Assembly: GCA_029851415.1 (NCBI GenBank)
Contig: CM056743.1
Span: forward strand, 69,408,186 to 69,472,185
Source of the DNA: Eretmocerus hayati
Lineage: Eukaryota > Arthropoda > Insecta > Hymenoptera > Aphelinidae
Length of the DNA: 64,000 bases
Reading direction: 5' to 3'
Of the stretch, positions 12,092 through 22,395 are shown one piece after another; the first letter of the stretch is position 1, and every line of letters begins with the position of its first letter. A program made the translations under genes and the position numbers. The notes under the pieces were generated by a model, which saw only the letters and a program-made list of their open reading frames with translations, searched no databases and had not been told where the DNA came from.

Positions 12092-12752
12092 TTGGTGACA
12101 AGAAAATTTGAGTGACATAGGTTTTGCTACCCTACATAAATATTTGATTCCCTGATAGTCAAAAGTTGTGAGCAGAATTTCAAGTTTCAACTCCTATAAA
12201 GTCCAGAAACCCATATTCCCATCTTATGGAGCGCTTGGATATCTTCTTCACATCACATCTCAACTCATGAATCACAACACATGATTTAAACTTTCTTGGA
12301 GCAGCAATAACTCTGCTAGAATTTGTTAGTAATACTAAATGGACCCATGAGTTGCATGTATGATTGTGCTGATGAAAGAGTTGTTAATCTGAATCTGAAA
12401 GATTGTGGAAGTGTGTGGTAGTTCTATCAAATGCGCTTGACCACTTGCCAATATTTATTGTCTTATACCAGCTCTCAAGCTTCTTACTTAATGACACCAA
12501 TGAATAAAACTCAAAATCAGCTCAGGAGCAGTCAAAATAATAAAATGTATTGTCTGGTCCTCACAGCGATATCGACTCTAGATTGTAATATTAATAGACC
12601 AAGAGTAAGATAATGACTCCTCAATCTCTATTCATTTAGATTATTCAGTGTATGCATGTAAGACCATATAATCAATCACTGAAACTTCCCATCCAACTTT
12701 TGACTGAATGTTTAGAAGAATAAAATAAATAAAAAAATTTTTTCGAAATCAT
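12092..12752. other. AT-rich, no gene seen
   Basis: No protein similarity, RNA gene or clear repeat recognised. Confidence 0.4.
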
Positions 12753-13944
12753 GTGCGTAAAGTTAGTGCGTAAGGAACATTTTTCCGTGCGTAAAGGAAT
12801 TTTTGCGCACGGAATGCGTGACGACCTGTGCGTAAAGTCACCACCAGTGCGTAAGGTAGGTCTTTACGCGCTGCCGTATTTTCTTTATAGCCTGATATTC
12901 TACAACATCTCTTGAAGTTTCTGCGTTGTTTAGCAAAATGATCTCTGTCTTAATTCTGTAGAATCGGAGTGCTCCAATCGTTGATTCGAAGCTGCCCAAA
13001 GCAGGTGTAATGACTTCTTTCACTCGATAGGATGAAAACTTATGAGCTCTCTAAATTGTTATACTCAGTCTTGCTCTCTCGATAAGTCCATACGATTGAA
13101 ATATCCTGGTCGGACCATCGAATTGAACATGGAAATAGTTCACTTCGGTGGATCATGAATTTAATTGAGTTCAATACAATATATAGACTTTTTTGGAGTG
13201 CTTCCACCGTGGTTTAGGTGGTTTGAAATCTACCTTGGACCGTACGTCCGAAGGAAATGTCAATTCACTTTTCGAAAACTTCGCCTCAAAAAAGAGTGTC
13301 GGCGATGTATTCATATTCTTTTATAAGAAAGAATCCGTAGGTTTCGAAATCGCTTTCTATCCCGTGTATTCAGAGCATTATTATTATCGTTAGAATTGTC
13401 CAAGTTCTTTCTATTGAACCATAGAAATGGCATATTATTCCATCAATCTGTTGATTTATTCTTGCCCGTCCTTGACGATATTCATAAAACTCTACAATAA
13501 TTTTCTTCGAAATTCAGAATTGATATTATCTTATGAACTTACATATTTCGGATCTTGTCCACTATTCGTACTTTTGAGGATTGAGATCGATATTTTCAAA
13601 CTATGCGGTAACATATGATATATAACAAAAGATCTTTTTCTGATACATTTTCAGAGTTTTTTTTCAGTCGGGGGGCGGAGCCCCCCGCACCCCCACCAGG
13701 GGCTTCCGCCCCTGGACCCCGCTCTGCGCCCTTTTCCTCCACCTGCCCCGATCACGATTTGATTACTGGCGTATGAGGTGACCGACAGAATACTAACTTT
13801 CCGCACAACATTTCGAAAAATATCGTACGCAACTCTGTCGAAAGGTTTCCGCACTCGGAAAAACTTTACACACGAGATGTGAATCTTTACGCACTGTTGA
13901 GATACTTTACGCACTCGTGTGTAAAGATTTTCACTCGTGCGTAA
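12753..13944. mobile_element. Candidate DNA element with clustered GTGCGTAAAG subterminal repeats
   Basis: The left 120 bp hold at least five GTGCGTAA copies (first at 12,753) plus reverse TTACGCGC and GCGCACGG variants. The right 100 bp hold two CTTTACGCAC copies and a final GTGCGTAA (13,937). Such clusters near both ends resemble transposase-binding subterminal repeats of hAT-type elements. The interior has no recognisable transposase, so it is probably nonautonomous. Exact ends are unknown. Confidence 0.5.
13670..13715. other. Pair of GC-rich hairpins
   Basis: GGGGGGCGGAGCCCCCC (13,670-13,686) and CCAGGGGCTTCCGCCCCTGG (13,696-13,715, a perfect 8-bp stem with a TTCC loop) stand out in an AT-rich setting. 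Similar GC palindromes occur in organelle, bacterial and viral intergenic DNA. Confidence 0.7.
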
Positions 13945-13978
13945 ATCCAACTTTTCGACATTGTTGCGTAATATACTA

Positions 13979-14622
13979 TTTTAAGGCAAACGCTTTTATG
14001 AAGGCTCATCTTTTGTACTAGTGAGAAGTTGTTCGTTGTAGTTCTCTTGTACCCTAACACTTGAACATAATTGAACTCACTATAAAGTGAAAAATAATTG
14101 GAAGTCTAGTGATCAATTGTATTACAACTTAATGAAAGGACACTATTGAGGAGTTGAAGATGATTCTCCCAGTCCCTGATTAAATACTCTTTAAATTCTC
14201 ACTTGAAACCATTGAACAAATGATCAGAAATGCTGAAAATATTACCACCTTTAAATGTATATATCATGAAAGCGTGGGGTAGCCATGAAGAGAATGCAAT
14301 GTACTCCTCCTTTTCATGGCACCCCACGCTTTCATGATATATACATTTAATGGTGGTAATATTTTCAGCATTTCTGATCATTTGTTCTACGGTTTCAAGT
14401 GAGAATTTAAAAAGTATTTAATCAGGGACTGAGAGAATCATCTTCAACTCCTCAATAGTGTCCTTTCATCAAGTTGTAATACAATTGATCACTAGACTTC
14501 CAATTATTTTTCACTTTATAGTGAGTTCAATTATGTTCAAGTGTTAGGGTACAAGAGAACTACTACGAGCAACTTCTCACTAGTACAAAAGATGAGCCTT
14601 CATAAAAGCGTTTGCCTTAAAA
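13979..14622. mobile_element. Palindromic foldback element, about 310-bp arms
   Basis: Ends TTTTAAGGCAAACGC and its complement; near-perfect symmetry about position 14,300, where CATGGCACCCCACGC mirrors GCGTGGGGTAGCCATG. No gene. Arm identity is high, which suggests recent insertion or ongoing homogenisation. Confidence 0.85.
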
Positions 14623-16559
14623 AATTTTTTTTATTCATTTTATTTTGCTCTTTTTAGTTGAAGTCAATCTGATAGCACCCATGGATTTCATCATTAGTTT
14701 TGTCTATCCACCCATTTCACATCTTGGATAACAAGTTACTTTTGGGAATACCAACTGATTAGAAGACTCGATGATGTCCCTTTCGTATGAACAAATGGAT
14801 TCAATTCTTGGACATCTCCATTGCCAAGTAACTTTCAAGAGTAGTAACAGAACATGCACATTCAGTCGAACCCCCTTCTTATGATACATGAATATCAGCG
14901 TGGAGTTCTGCTAGAACTTATTTCTTAAATATCACCCTAAAACTTTTTCTGTCGACCAATTTTTTGAGATTTTAGAGTGTTGGTAGTTCCAAGGGTTTTC
15001 CATGAACTTGAAATATCTCACCTGATTCAAAAGTATGAAATTGATACTGAGTATATATAGTTGAATCATCAGAAATTTGGGAGACTGATTGTGAGTTGGC
15101 AAATTCTTGTTTAAATCATGATCTTATACAATGAATAACAATCAGCTGCTGCAACTGTATGATTATCGTAGTGGATTCTAATTGATTTCAATTTGTTATC
15201 ACCTCAATACGAATGGCTCTTCACTCCATTCCTGAGAGCCTCAGAATCTGCTAACATTTAGAAGTCTCATTCTACGGTTCCTCGCCATGGGTATATACTC
15301 ATCATGAATCTACGCGTGGAGTCTGCTAGAGTCTGGTAGAGTCATTTGACTGGTAAATGGAGTTCTCTAAGAGTTAAAGATGGATCCGAATTCATCATTA
15401 AATATCAAGAGATCATTGTCAAGGCCAGGGACTATGTTCCAGGTTGATCGTACCTGGGAATTCCCAATAACGAGATCCAGGAACTCAACTAAAATGACTT
15501 CTACATAACTACTCCACTTCATTTCACTTTCCAATTGTAAACCAAATTTTTTAAATCATTTTGGATATAAAAAACACTATTCTTCTGTCTGATATTGAAC
15601 ATTCTGTGGTAAAAGTATGAGCTGACACAAGGAAATACATGTCCTGGAAAAGGGGGAACACGCTGACATGCGACATCCCTCACGCGCAACAACACCACAA
15701 CAAACACATTTTTTCTTGATCTGCTAGCTCCTAAGGCTTGCACGTAGCTCGCATTACTCCGATACGACATTTTTTATGGTCCAAAACCATAATTCAGTTA
15801 CATATGTATGAATAACAAAATCGTGTCATGGGATGGGAAGGTCACGGCGTGGCGCCATGTAGAAGCTGCATCTCGGGCACCCGCATCTCGGGGGTGTACC
15901 ACGGAAGACGTCCACAACAGGCACACTTTTACTCGACCCAGAGACACTCATTTTCACCAGGAAGCCACGATTCTCGCCAAGGCCGGCTACAGCTGGCGGC
16001 ATGGTGGCTATGCGGCACAGCGATGCATGGCGATGTAAACAAAGCAGACGGATATTCTCTCTCTCGTTCTCTCTCTCCTCTCTTTCACTCTCACTCGGTC
16101 GTCGACAACTCTCGAATCGAAGCTGTGCGTTCGAGGGTCTAAACAAATCGAAGCTGCATTCGAGGTCTAAACAAATCGAATGGATAATTTTTTTGGGGTG
16201 GTGAAAATTGGCGAAGCGAAATAAAAGTCCCAGCGGTCAGAGTCGGAAAATTGATGACACTAACAGTGAGTCCGTATTGAAACAGCGCTGAATAGAGAGG
16301 CAGGAGATGTTTGTGCACCCGGGTGGTTGGAATAAGTAAGGTGGGAAAAATGTGTGAGGTTAGAAAACCCCCAATTCAAAGTATATAAGGCACAGCGCCT
16401 CGCTCGATTTTTTGTCTGCTCATACTCGCCAGCGAGGCGCTATCGCGCCTCTTGATATACGGTCTCCAATGCAAGCGGTCAGTATTGGGATCTATTGAGG
16501 CCGATAGGACTTCCAATTCCCAAACTGATATAAAGCATTCGAATCGTTTCGGGTGCAAG
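14623..16559. other. Intergenic, no supported gene
   Basis: Contains overlapping open frames on both strands at 15,826-16,146 without protein-like conservation, a CT-rich tract at 16,055-16,095, and a short tandem pair around GAAGCTGCATTCGAGGTCTAA (16,120-16,170). Confidence 0.35.
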
Positions 16560-17980
16560 GGCTAGAAGGTCTGCGATGCTGGGAGTCAGTATTGAGGTCG
16601 ATTGAAGTTGATTGAGATCTCGGTGTTCCCAAGACTGGGAAACAGTATTAGAATCGACTGAGGCAGATTGGATTTCAAGTCTTCAATACTGATGTTTAGC
16701 ATTCAAATCGATCCAAGTGAATATGATATAATTTCTGCGATGCTGAAGGTCAGTATTGAGATCGATTGAAGTGGGTTGGGATCTCGATGTTCCCGAGACC
16801 GGAAGACAGTACTGGGATCGATTGGGGCAAATAGGTTTCCAAGTCCTCAATACTGATATTCGGCATTCAATCAAATTCAGGGGGATAGGATATAAGGTTT
16901 CTGATGCTGAACATTAGTATTGAGATCGATTGGAGCTGATTAAGATCTCGATGTTTCCAAGACTGAACAACAGTACTAGGAATGATTGGGGCGGATAGGA
17001 TCCCAAGTCCTCCATACTGATATTCAGCATCCAATTCGATTCAGGTAAATATCATATAAGGTCTGCAATGCTGAAAATCAGTATTGAGATCGACTGTAGC
17101 GTATTGATCCCGAAATTCCCAATACTGAACTGCAGTACTGGAATCAATAGAAGCAGATAGGATTCCAAGTACTCAATACTGACATTCGGCATCCGATCCA
17201 ATTCAGGTGAATGGGATATAAGGTTTCTGATGCTGAACATTAGTATTGGGATCGATTGAAGCTGATTAAGATCTCGATGTTCCCAATACTGAGGAACAGT
17301 ACTGGAATCGATTTGGGCACATGGGATTCTAAGTCCTCAATACTGATATTCAGCATCCAATCCGATTCAGGTGAATATGATATGAGGTCTGCGATGCTGA
17401 GAATCAGTATTGAGATCGATTAAAGTGGGTTGAGATTTCGATGTTCCCAATACTAGAAAACAGTACTGATATCGACTGGGCAGATAGGATCTCAAGTCCC
17501 TAATACTTATATCCAGCATTTCAATCGATCAAGGGCGATGAATAAACTCGTCAATGCTTATTGTCAGTATTGAGATTGATACACGTATTGTGAGATATTC
17601 AAATTCTCATTCCTGAAAATCATGATTAGAATATATTGGATTGTATTGAATTCTCAGCTGTAATGTGAGTGATGTATGTGTGAGACGTTGATTTGTAATA
17701 ATGACTGAAAGTCAGTATTGAGGTCGATTGAGGCGGATCGAGTTCTTGATGTTCCCAACACTGAAAAATAGTATTGGAATCGATTGAGGCAGATAGGATT
17801 CCGAATCTCCAATCTTGATATCCAGCATTCAAATCAATTCAGATGAATACGATATAAGGACTCCAATGCTTCCACTGAGTATTGAGGTTGATTGAGGCGG
17901 ATGAAGATCTTGATGTTCCCAATCTGGAAAACAGTATTCGAATCGATTGAAGTAGATAGGACCCTATTATAGCATGTCAA
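16560..17980 (+). repeat. Tandem satellite, about 164-bp unit
   Basis: Units begin near 16,576, 16,741, 16,905, 17,069, 17,231, 17,395 and 17,557, spaced 162-165 bp, with more diverged units to about 17,980. Each carries GCTGAxxxTCAGTATTGAGATCGATTG, a CCCAATACTG block and GATAGGAT. It shares CAGTATTGA and ATCGATT words with the 249-bp satellite, suggesting common origin. Confidence 0.88.
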
Positions 17981-18339
17981 TGCTTCCCCATGCCATTGTC
18001 ACAGATTAGAATCGCGATATTCTATCAAGGGAATCAGCATTCATACACATAGAATATCGACTTCCGAATACTGGCAGTGAGTATTGAGATTGATCCGCGA
18101 TCTCACTTTCAACGCGAAGAGTCTGCATTGGTGAAGATTGGTCTGTACTGTTCGAATCATGATCAACATCATTGATCGTTATTGAACTCCAATCTTCCTC
18201 AATTCTGGAAGTTATTTTTCAAATCCATCATAGGATTCTAGATTCAGAACGATTGGATGTATTTCAATCGAATCCAATCAAACTTTTGCAGCAGGGGAGG
18301 GCTACTCCATGAACGCCATCCCATAGTATTATATCTCGA

Positions 18340-18999
18340 ATCATGCCTGAAAACCTCAGCATCAACTTCTCATGCTATGTCATCGAGAATCTTGAATATA
18401 GAATGGATTTGAGGTGATTCTAATCAAGAAGCTATTGAGAGATCGTGCTTCAAAGCAGATCCTGCTGCAAAAGATCGATTGGGATAGATTGAAAACCAAT
18501 CGAATCCTATCGGGATCAATACATTTCAATCGGTTCCATCATTCAACCGGCGAGAGCAGTATTGGGATTCAATGCAGATGAATCGAGCATAAATCCAATC
18601 TAGCTGAATCCTGAATTGTAGAGTTGAGATCGCAACTGCCGATCGAATTCTATACTGTTGATGAGGATTGATGTGAGCGGATATAATCCAATACTGGTAT
18701 TCAGCGTAGGATAGGATCCGGATGGATGGATGAAAGATCTTTGCTGGTTCAATATGTTTGAATGAACCAGTACAGTATTGGAATCAATCTAATTGAATGA
18801 TGGATCCCGTTCCCCACTGCTCTATCGAGATCAATGCTTCACAAACTGATTCAATTCGCGAAACGATACTAATCATCTATCCTAACCAATCCCGAATGAC
18901 AGGATTGAATTTCACCTTTTGAATACTATTGTTGCAACATTCCTCAATCGAACCAAATAATTCTCTGCAGTACTGGCGTGCCTTGCTCATTCCTATCTG
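18340..18999 (+). repeat. Satellite-flank unit, copy 2, cut at 18,999
   Basis: Collinear with 8180-8926 up to TTGCTCATTCCTATCTG, after which similarity stops abruptly. In copy 1 the sequence continues TCTCGATCATGAAT, here AACGTGGGCCTGATGG. The break is interpreted as the left end of Polinton 1. Confidence 0.75.
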
Positions 19000-19342
19000 A
19001 ACGTGGGCCTGATGGAACGCAGCGCCATCTGGGTTATCAACGGTCGGTAAGTGGGAATGCGTTTTATCGATGTGTGGTAATATATGATGATGGGTAATGA
19101 TTGTTATCGGCCGGTAACGGGTTGCCTTCCTTACCTACGCGTGATATTTTTTCAGGGGAACGGTATTATCGACATTCTTGGGGGAAATCATTCAAATTAT
19201 GGATGAGGACATCGTTTCCGCACCACCCAACGAGGTAGATGTCTCGGCGCGTTTTTGTTTACGTGGTATCCCCTGATGCGGGCCTAATCCACGATCGGTT
19301 ACTGTTTTTCTAGAACCGGAGAAGTGAAAATGAATTCATATC
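19000..19342. other. Probable left terminal region of Polinton 1
   Basis: Starts where the satellite unit is interrupted. It carries several GGTAA words (GGTCGGTAAGTGG, GTGTGGTAATATATG, TGGGTAATGATTG, GGCCGGTAACGGG) in about 100 bp, as expected of iterated terminal sequence. The matching inverted terminal repeat was not found in the window. Confidence 0.4.
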
Positions 19343-19516
19343 TTAGGATTTCTCGTACCTTCCTTTCCTTTTGTCATCTTTTGGGAGCAGACGAGTCTTA
19401 TCGCTCACGCTATCCGGGAACTTGCCCCAGGTTGATGGTTCTTTCTTCTCTCCTGGTTTCTGCCTTCCGCTCCTGTCGTCTTCCAAGCGGACGTATTCAC
19501 TATTGTCTTGACCCAT
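19343..19516 (-). CDS. Small possible protein with N-myristoylation-like start
   Basis: A 57-codon frame beginning MGQDNSEYVRLEDD; Gly2 and Ser6 fit the MGxxxS myristoylation consensus. The frame is open further upstream to 19,765, but that part is AT-driven. The protein is hydrophilic and lysine-rich (ends DDKRKGRYEKS). It lies downstream of the 350-aa gene on the same strand. No family recognised; could be chance. Confidence 0.3.
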   Translation of the reverse strand: MGQDNSEYVRLEDDRSGRQKPGEKKEPSTWGKFPDSVSDKTRLLPKDDKRKGRYEKS

Positions 19517-19810
19517 GTTGAGAAAGTGGTTTGCACCAAAAGAACCTAATGTGTACGTCCGCTCTATGAGGCGGTGGAGACTGGACTGAATCACGATGTC
19601 AATCGTCTTTGATTTTATGTTTTTCGAGAATATTAAGAAAGTTTGATATATATATGAAAGCGTATTGAAGTAATTTGTCTTCTGGGCGAAGTTATTTGAT
19701 GGGAGGGGGTAACTTGGAAAAAAGATAAGCATAAGAGTACAGATCATCTCATTTTTTATTCCCATATTCCACTATGTTCAAGGGAGTCGAGATATTTATT
19801 CAGTATCGCT

Positions 19811-20863
19811 TTACAATTGAGCATTCGCATCCATGTGATCAAATATGTCTTTTGCAAGATTCGCCATACCGAATGCACGCAGTTCCAAAAACAATATATT
19901 CAAATTATCATTACCAAATGAATAGTCGAGTCTTGATATAACATCACTTTTGATAAGTTCACTGTTCATCGTAAAGCAATGACGGAATGAAACCACATCT
20001 TTCAATATATTGAATCTCATCTCGCTGGATTCTTTCTGCATCAATTCACGTACAAAATTGTTCACGTATTCAATTGCACGATTCACAAAAGCACACACTT
20101 TTTCACTTTTCTTCAATTTTGTAGCTATGCACTCACGCAGACGTCGTAGGCCTTCGAATGTAGCCTGCTGCATGACGAATGTTGGCGTAGCGTCGAATTT
20201 CCTCTTCTTCTTGCACGGCTCCTTCTCTCCATCTTGCGCCTCTTCCTCGATGGTTGACAGTCGCACCACAGGGAGTTGTGTCCGTTCGTCGATGAATATT
20301 GCCCTCGATCCGTACGAGGTGGTGAAGACGATGTCGTGGGATGGCAGGAAGAGTTTTGATCCGGTTCCAGGATTTTGCGCCAAAGAGTAGGAATTTTCGA
20401 GATATCCGGTAATTGCTTCCATCTTCTCAAGGAAAAGCTCCCAGTTTGCCGCATCAAACGTGACGTGCTTGAGGGGTGTCCCATGGCTGCCGAGCTTGAC
20501 GACGGGGCGGTATATTCCTCCCGAATATTCTAATCCGACAAAGGCTCTCTTGGAGTCAGACTTGTTCAATGCGTAAGTGGTCGAGAATAGTAAGTTGGGT
20601 AAATCACGAGCCAATTTCACCGCTCTGGATCCGTTACGTGACACAGGTGCACCAGGTGGAGCCATATTCTCCTTGGCAGCTTGAGCGTCGTTGTTAGACT
20701 CGAACGGTTGAGATTCAGGAATGTTAAAATCAACCACCTGAGAATCGGAGATGTTGTCGCCTAGCTGGTAAGCAGCAACGTCGTCGAGAGCAGCGGCAGC
20801 GGTGGCGAGGGCCTCGTCCTCGATGTCAGCTGAAGCGGCGGCGAGGGTTATGAGATCGGCCAT
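19811..20863 (-). CDS. Conserved Polinton protein, 350 aa, nuclear localisation signal
   Basis: An intact frame with no assigned function; related fragments occur in Polinton 2 (44,041-44,802). The N-terminal 80 residues are acidic and Ala-rich. Residues about 88-155 form the best-conserved block (LPNLLFSTTYALNKSDSKRA, then VVKLGSHGTPLKHVTFDAANW). A second conserved block is LPSHDIVFTTSYG. KKKRK at about 218-222 is a classical nuclear import signal. The VTFDAANWELFLEKMEAI segment faintly recalls PC4-type single-stranded DNA binding domains; this is a guess. Last gene of the cluster, about 850 bp after the protease, with its own TATA motif about 90 bp upstream. Late nuclear regulator or DNA-binding protein is plausible. 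Confidence 0.8.
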   Translation of the reverse strand: MADLITLAAASADIEDEALATAAAALDDVAAYQLGDNISDSQVVDFNIPESQPFESNNDAQAAKENMAPPGAPVSRNGSRAVKLARDLPNLLFSTTYALNKSDSKRAFVGLEYSGGIYRPVVKLGSHGTPLKHVTFDAANWELFLEKMEAITGYLENSYSLAQNPGTGSKLFLPSHDIVFTTSYGSRAIFIDERTQLPVVRLSTIEEEAQDGEKEPCKKKRKFDATPTFVMQQATFEGLRRLRECIATKLKKSEKVCAFVNRAIEYVNNFVRELMQKESSEMRFNILKDVVSFRHCFTMNSELIKSDVISRLDYSFGNDNLNILFLELRAFGMANLAKDIFDHMDANAQL

Positions 20864-20943
20864 CTTGAATATGGAGTAATCAGCAATCGGACTAGGCTCG
20901 CGGACTCGATTATGTCGACTGTGTGCCTGTCAGCGTGCGCGCG

Positions 20944-20964
20944 AGCCCCTTATACCCTCATCCC
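20944..20964 (-). promoter_or_regulatory. TATA promoter motif of the 350-aa gene
   Basis: Minus strand GGGATGAGGGTATAAGGGG. The same motif (GGATGAGTGTATAAGGG) precedes the 195-aa gene at a similar distance, so it probably represents a shared element-specific promoter. Confidence 0.55.
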
Positions 20965-21090
20965 TCCTCTTGCAACATGTCGTGGTGGAGGAAGAATGTT
21001 GTAGAGAGAAGGGGAAACGAGTCACGGCGCGTCAACGGTTCTCTCGATGACTCATCGCTCGAGCATCTCGAGAGTGACCGTTAGTGCAAC

Positions 21091-21320
21091 ATGAGCAGAT
21101 GAGTGATAAGACGCATGTGAACCGAGTCTTGCAACGGAATTAAGTAACGGATGGAGATATCGATATCATATAAACATCGTATAGTTCTGCGTGAGCGGTT
21201 GACACGTGCAGGAATTCCGAGACGTTACGCTATATGGATAAGCGATAAGACGTATGTAACCCGATGCTTGCAGAGGAATTTAGTGACCGTTGAAGATATT
21301 ATATAAACATATTTTTAGAC
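21091..21320. repeat. Imperfect direct repeat in the protease/350-aa interval
   Basis: GATAAGACGCATGT (21,105) and GATAAGACGTATGT (21,244) each start a similar block that ends in ATATAAACAT (21,168 and 21,301). They are 133-140 bp apart. The blocks share GGAATTxAGTxACxG. Possible duplicated control region. The rest of 20,965-21,700 holds no gene I can support. Confidence 0.55.
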
Positions 21321-21708
21321 GTTAAGATTCATAATTATCTTATCTCGACTACTTACCAACCGTTTGTATGCTCAGCAACGACGGAGGTTGAGCTTGGGGT
21401 CTCAAATTACCCTTGGTATCGGGATACTATTTGCATCGTGGTATTTTTCAGCCGTTATTTCCGGCTTGCTTGATAATTGAGCTATTTATCATTCGATAAG
21501 ATATGATTTACTCCAAATATCTCCGTTACAGAGAAACCGTTGCAAACTTTTTTGAGTGAGAGATGATTGTTATAATGCTTGAATGGTTTGACTAACTCTC
21601 TTCATATGTTTTCGAGGGTGTGGGTGAATAACAAGAGATAATTTGTATATTTGTCAAATTTATTCAATATAATAAGGATTCATACATATATTACATATCG
21701 GAGATGTG

Positions 21709-22244
21709 TTAATTGAGTCTCGACTGACAGGATTGTACACACGAGCCCGAGCCCACCGAGCTTTCTCGAGGAAATTTATAAACTCTATTCTTCATCACGC
21801 GTGCACGTAATTTCTTCATCACATCGCACCTGAATCGCGCAACGATCTCATCGTTTGAGCGGGTGTTGGAAGAAAAGATGCGCTGAAACGCGCGTAGAGT
21901 ACCACCGCTGCACATAAAATACAGAAACATAATACAATATTCACCACAAACTTGTGAGTCATAACTCTGCATCGATTTCTTGTTCCATTCGTAGCGGTTG
22001 CAGTTTCTCTTGAGACGGTCGAGATGATGTGGTGAAGAGGGTGGTTGACCGTAGCTGTCGAAATATTTGCCATGTCCCCTCCTGTCAATGTAGATCCCAA
22101 TCCAATGAGAACCCGGTTTGTTCGCCGTATCCAGATTCGAGATGATGGCAAACTCAAGGTCTTTGGCACGTGATCGGCTGCGTAGACACCAATTGAGTTT
22201 GCCTCCAGGCCTCTAATCGCTCGCATTACCTGGCGTGTGTTCAT
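21709..22244 (-). pseudogene. Adenain-type maturation protease (C5 family), one frameshift
   Basis: Cysteine protease related to adenovirus adenain, which cleaves precursor capsid and core proteins. The start MNTRQVMRAIRGLE and the segment SIGVYAADHVP are in one frame; from about 22,175 on the conserved sequence continues in another frame with the catalytic His region HWIGIYID, an Asp/Tyr-Gly segment and QSYDSQVCGEYC, matching the family QSxxSxxCG motif with the nucleophilic Cys. A single-base shift near 22,170-22,180 separates the two. All catalytic positions are present, so this is either a young inactivation, an assembly error or a recoding site. The full-length homologue in Polinton 2 has 181 codons, close to the combined length here. 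Confidence 0.8.
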
Positions 22245-22395
22245 CGCTGGTTGTGGACGTGGATGTAGATTCACTCGTTGGACCGTCGATTATGTCGTTG
22301 ACACCCTCCTCGCCGAGGGGAAATTGGGGGCGGTCGTGCGGGCTACGTTTGATGTAGTCCACTGTATCACGGCCTGCGAGAGTTGCAGTTTTTCT

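Noticed and set aside
15826..16146. Overlapping 104- and 106-codon frames on opposite strands
   Set aside because: No recognisable domain, both strands equally open, and a low-complexity CT tract; GC-driven openness is enough.
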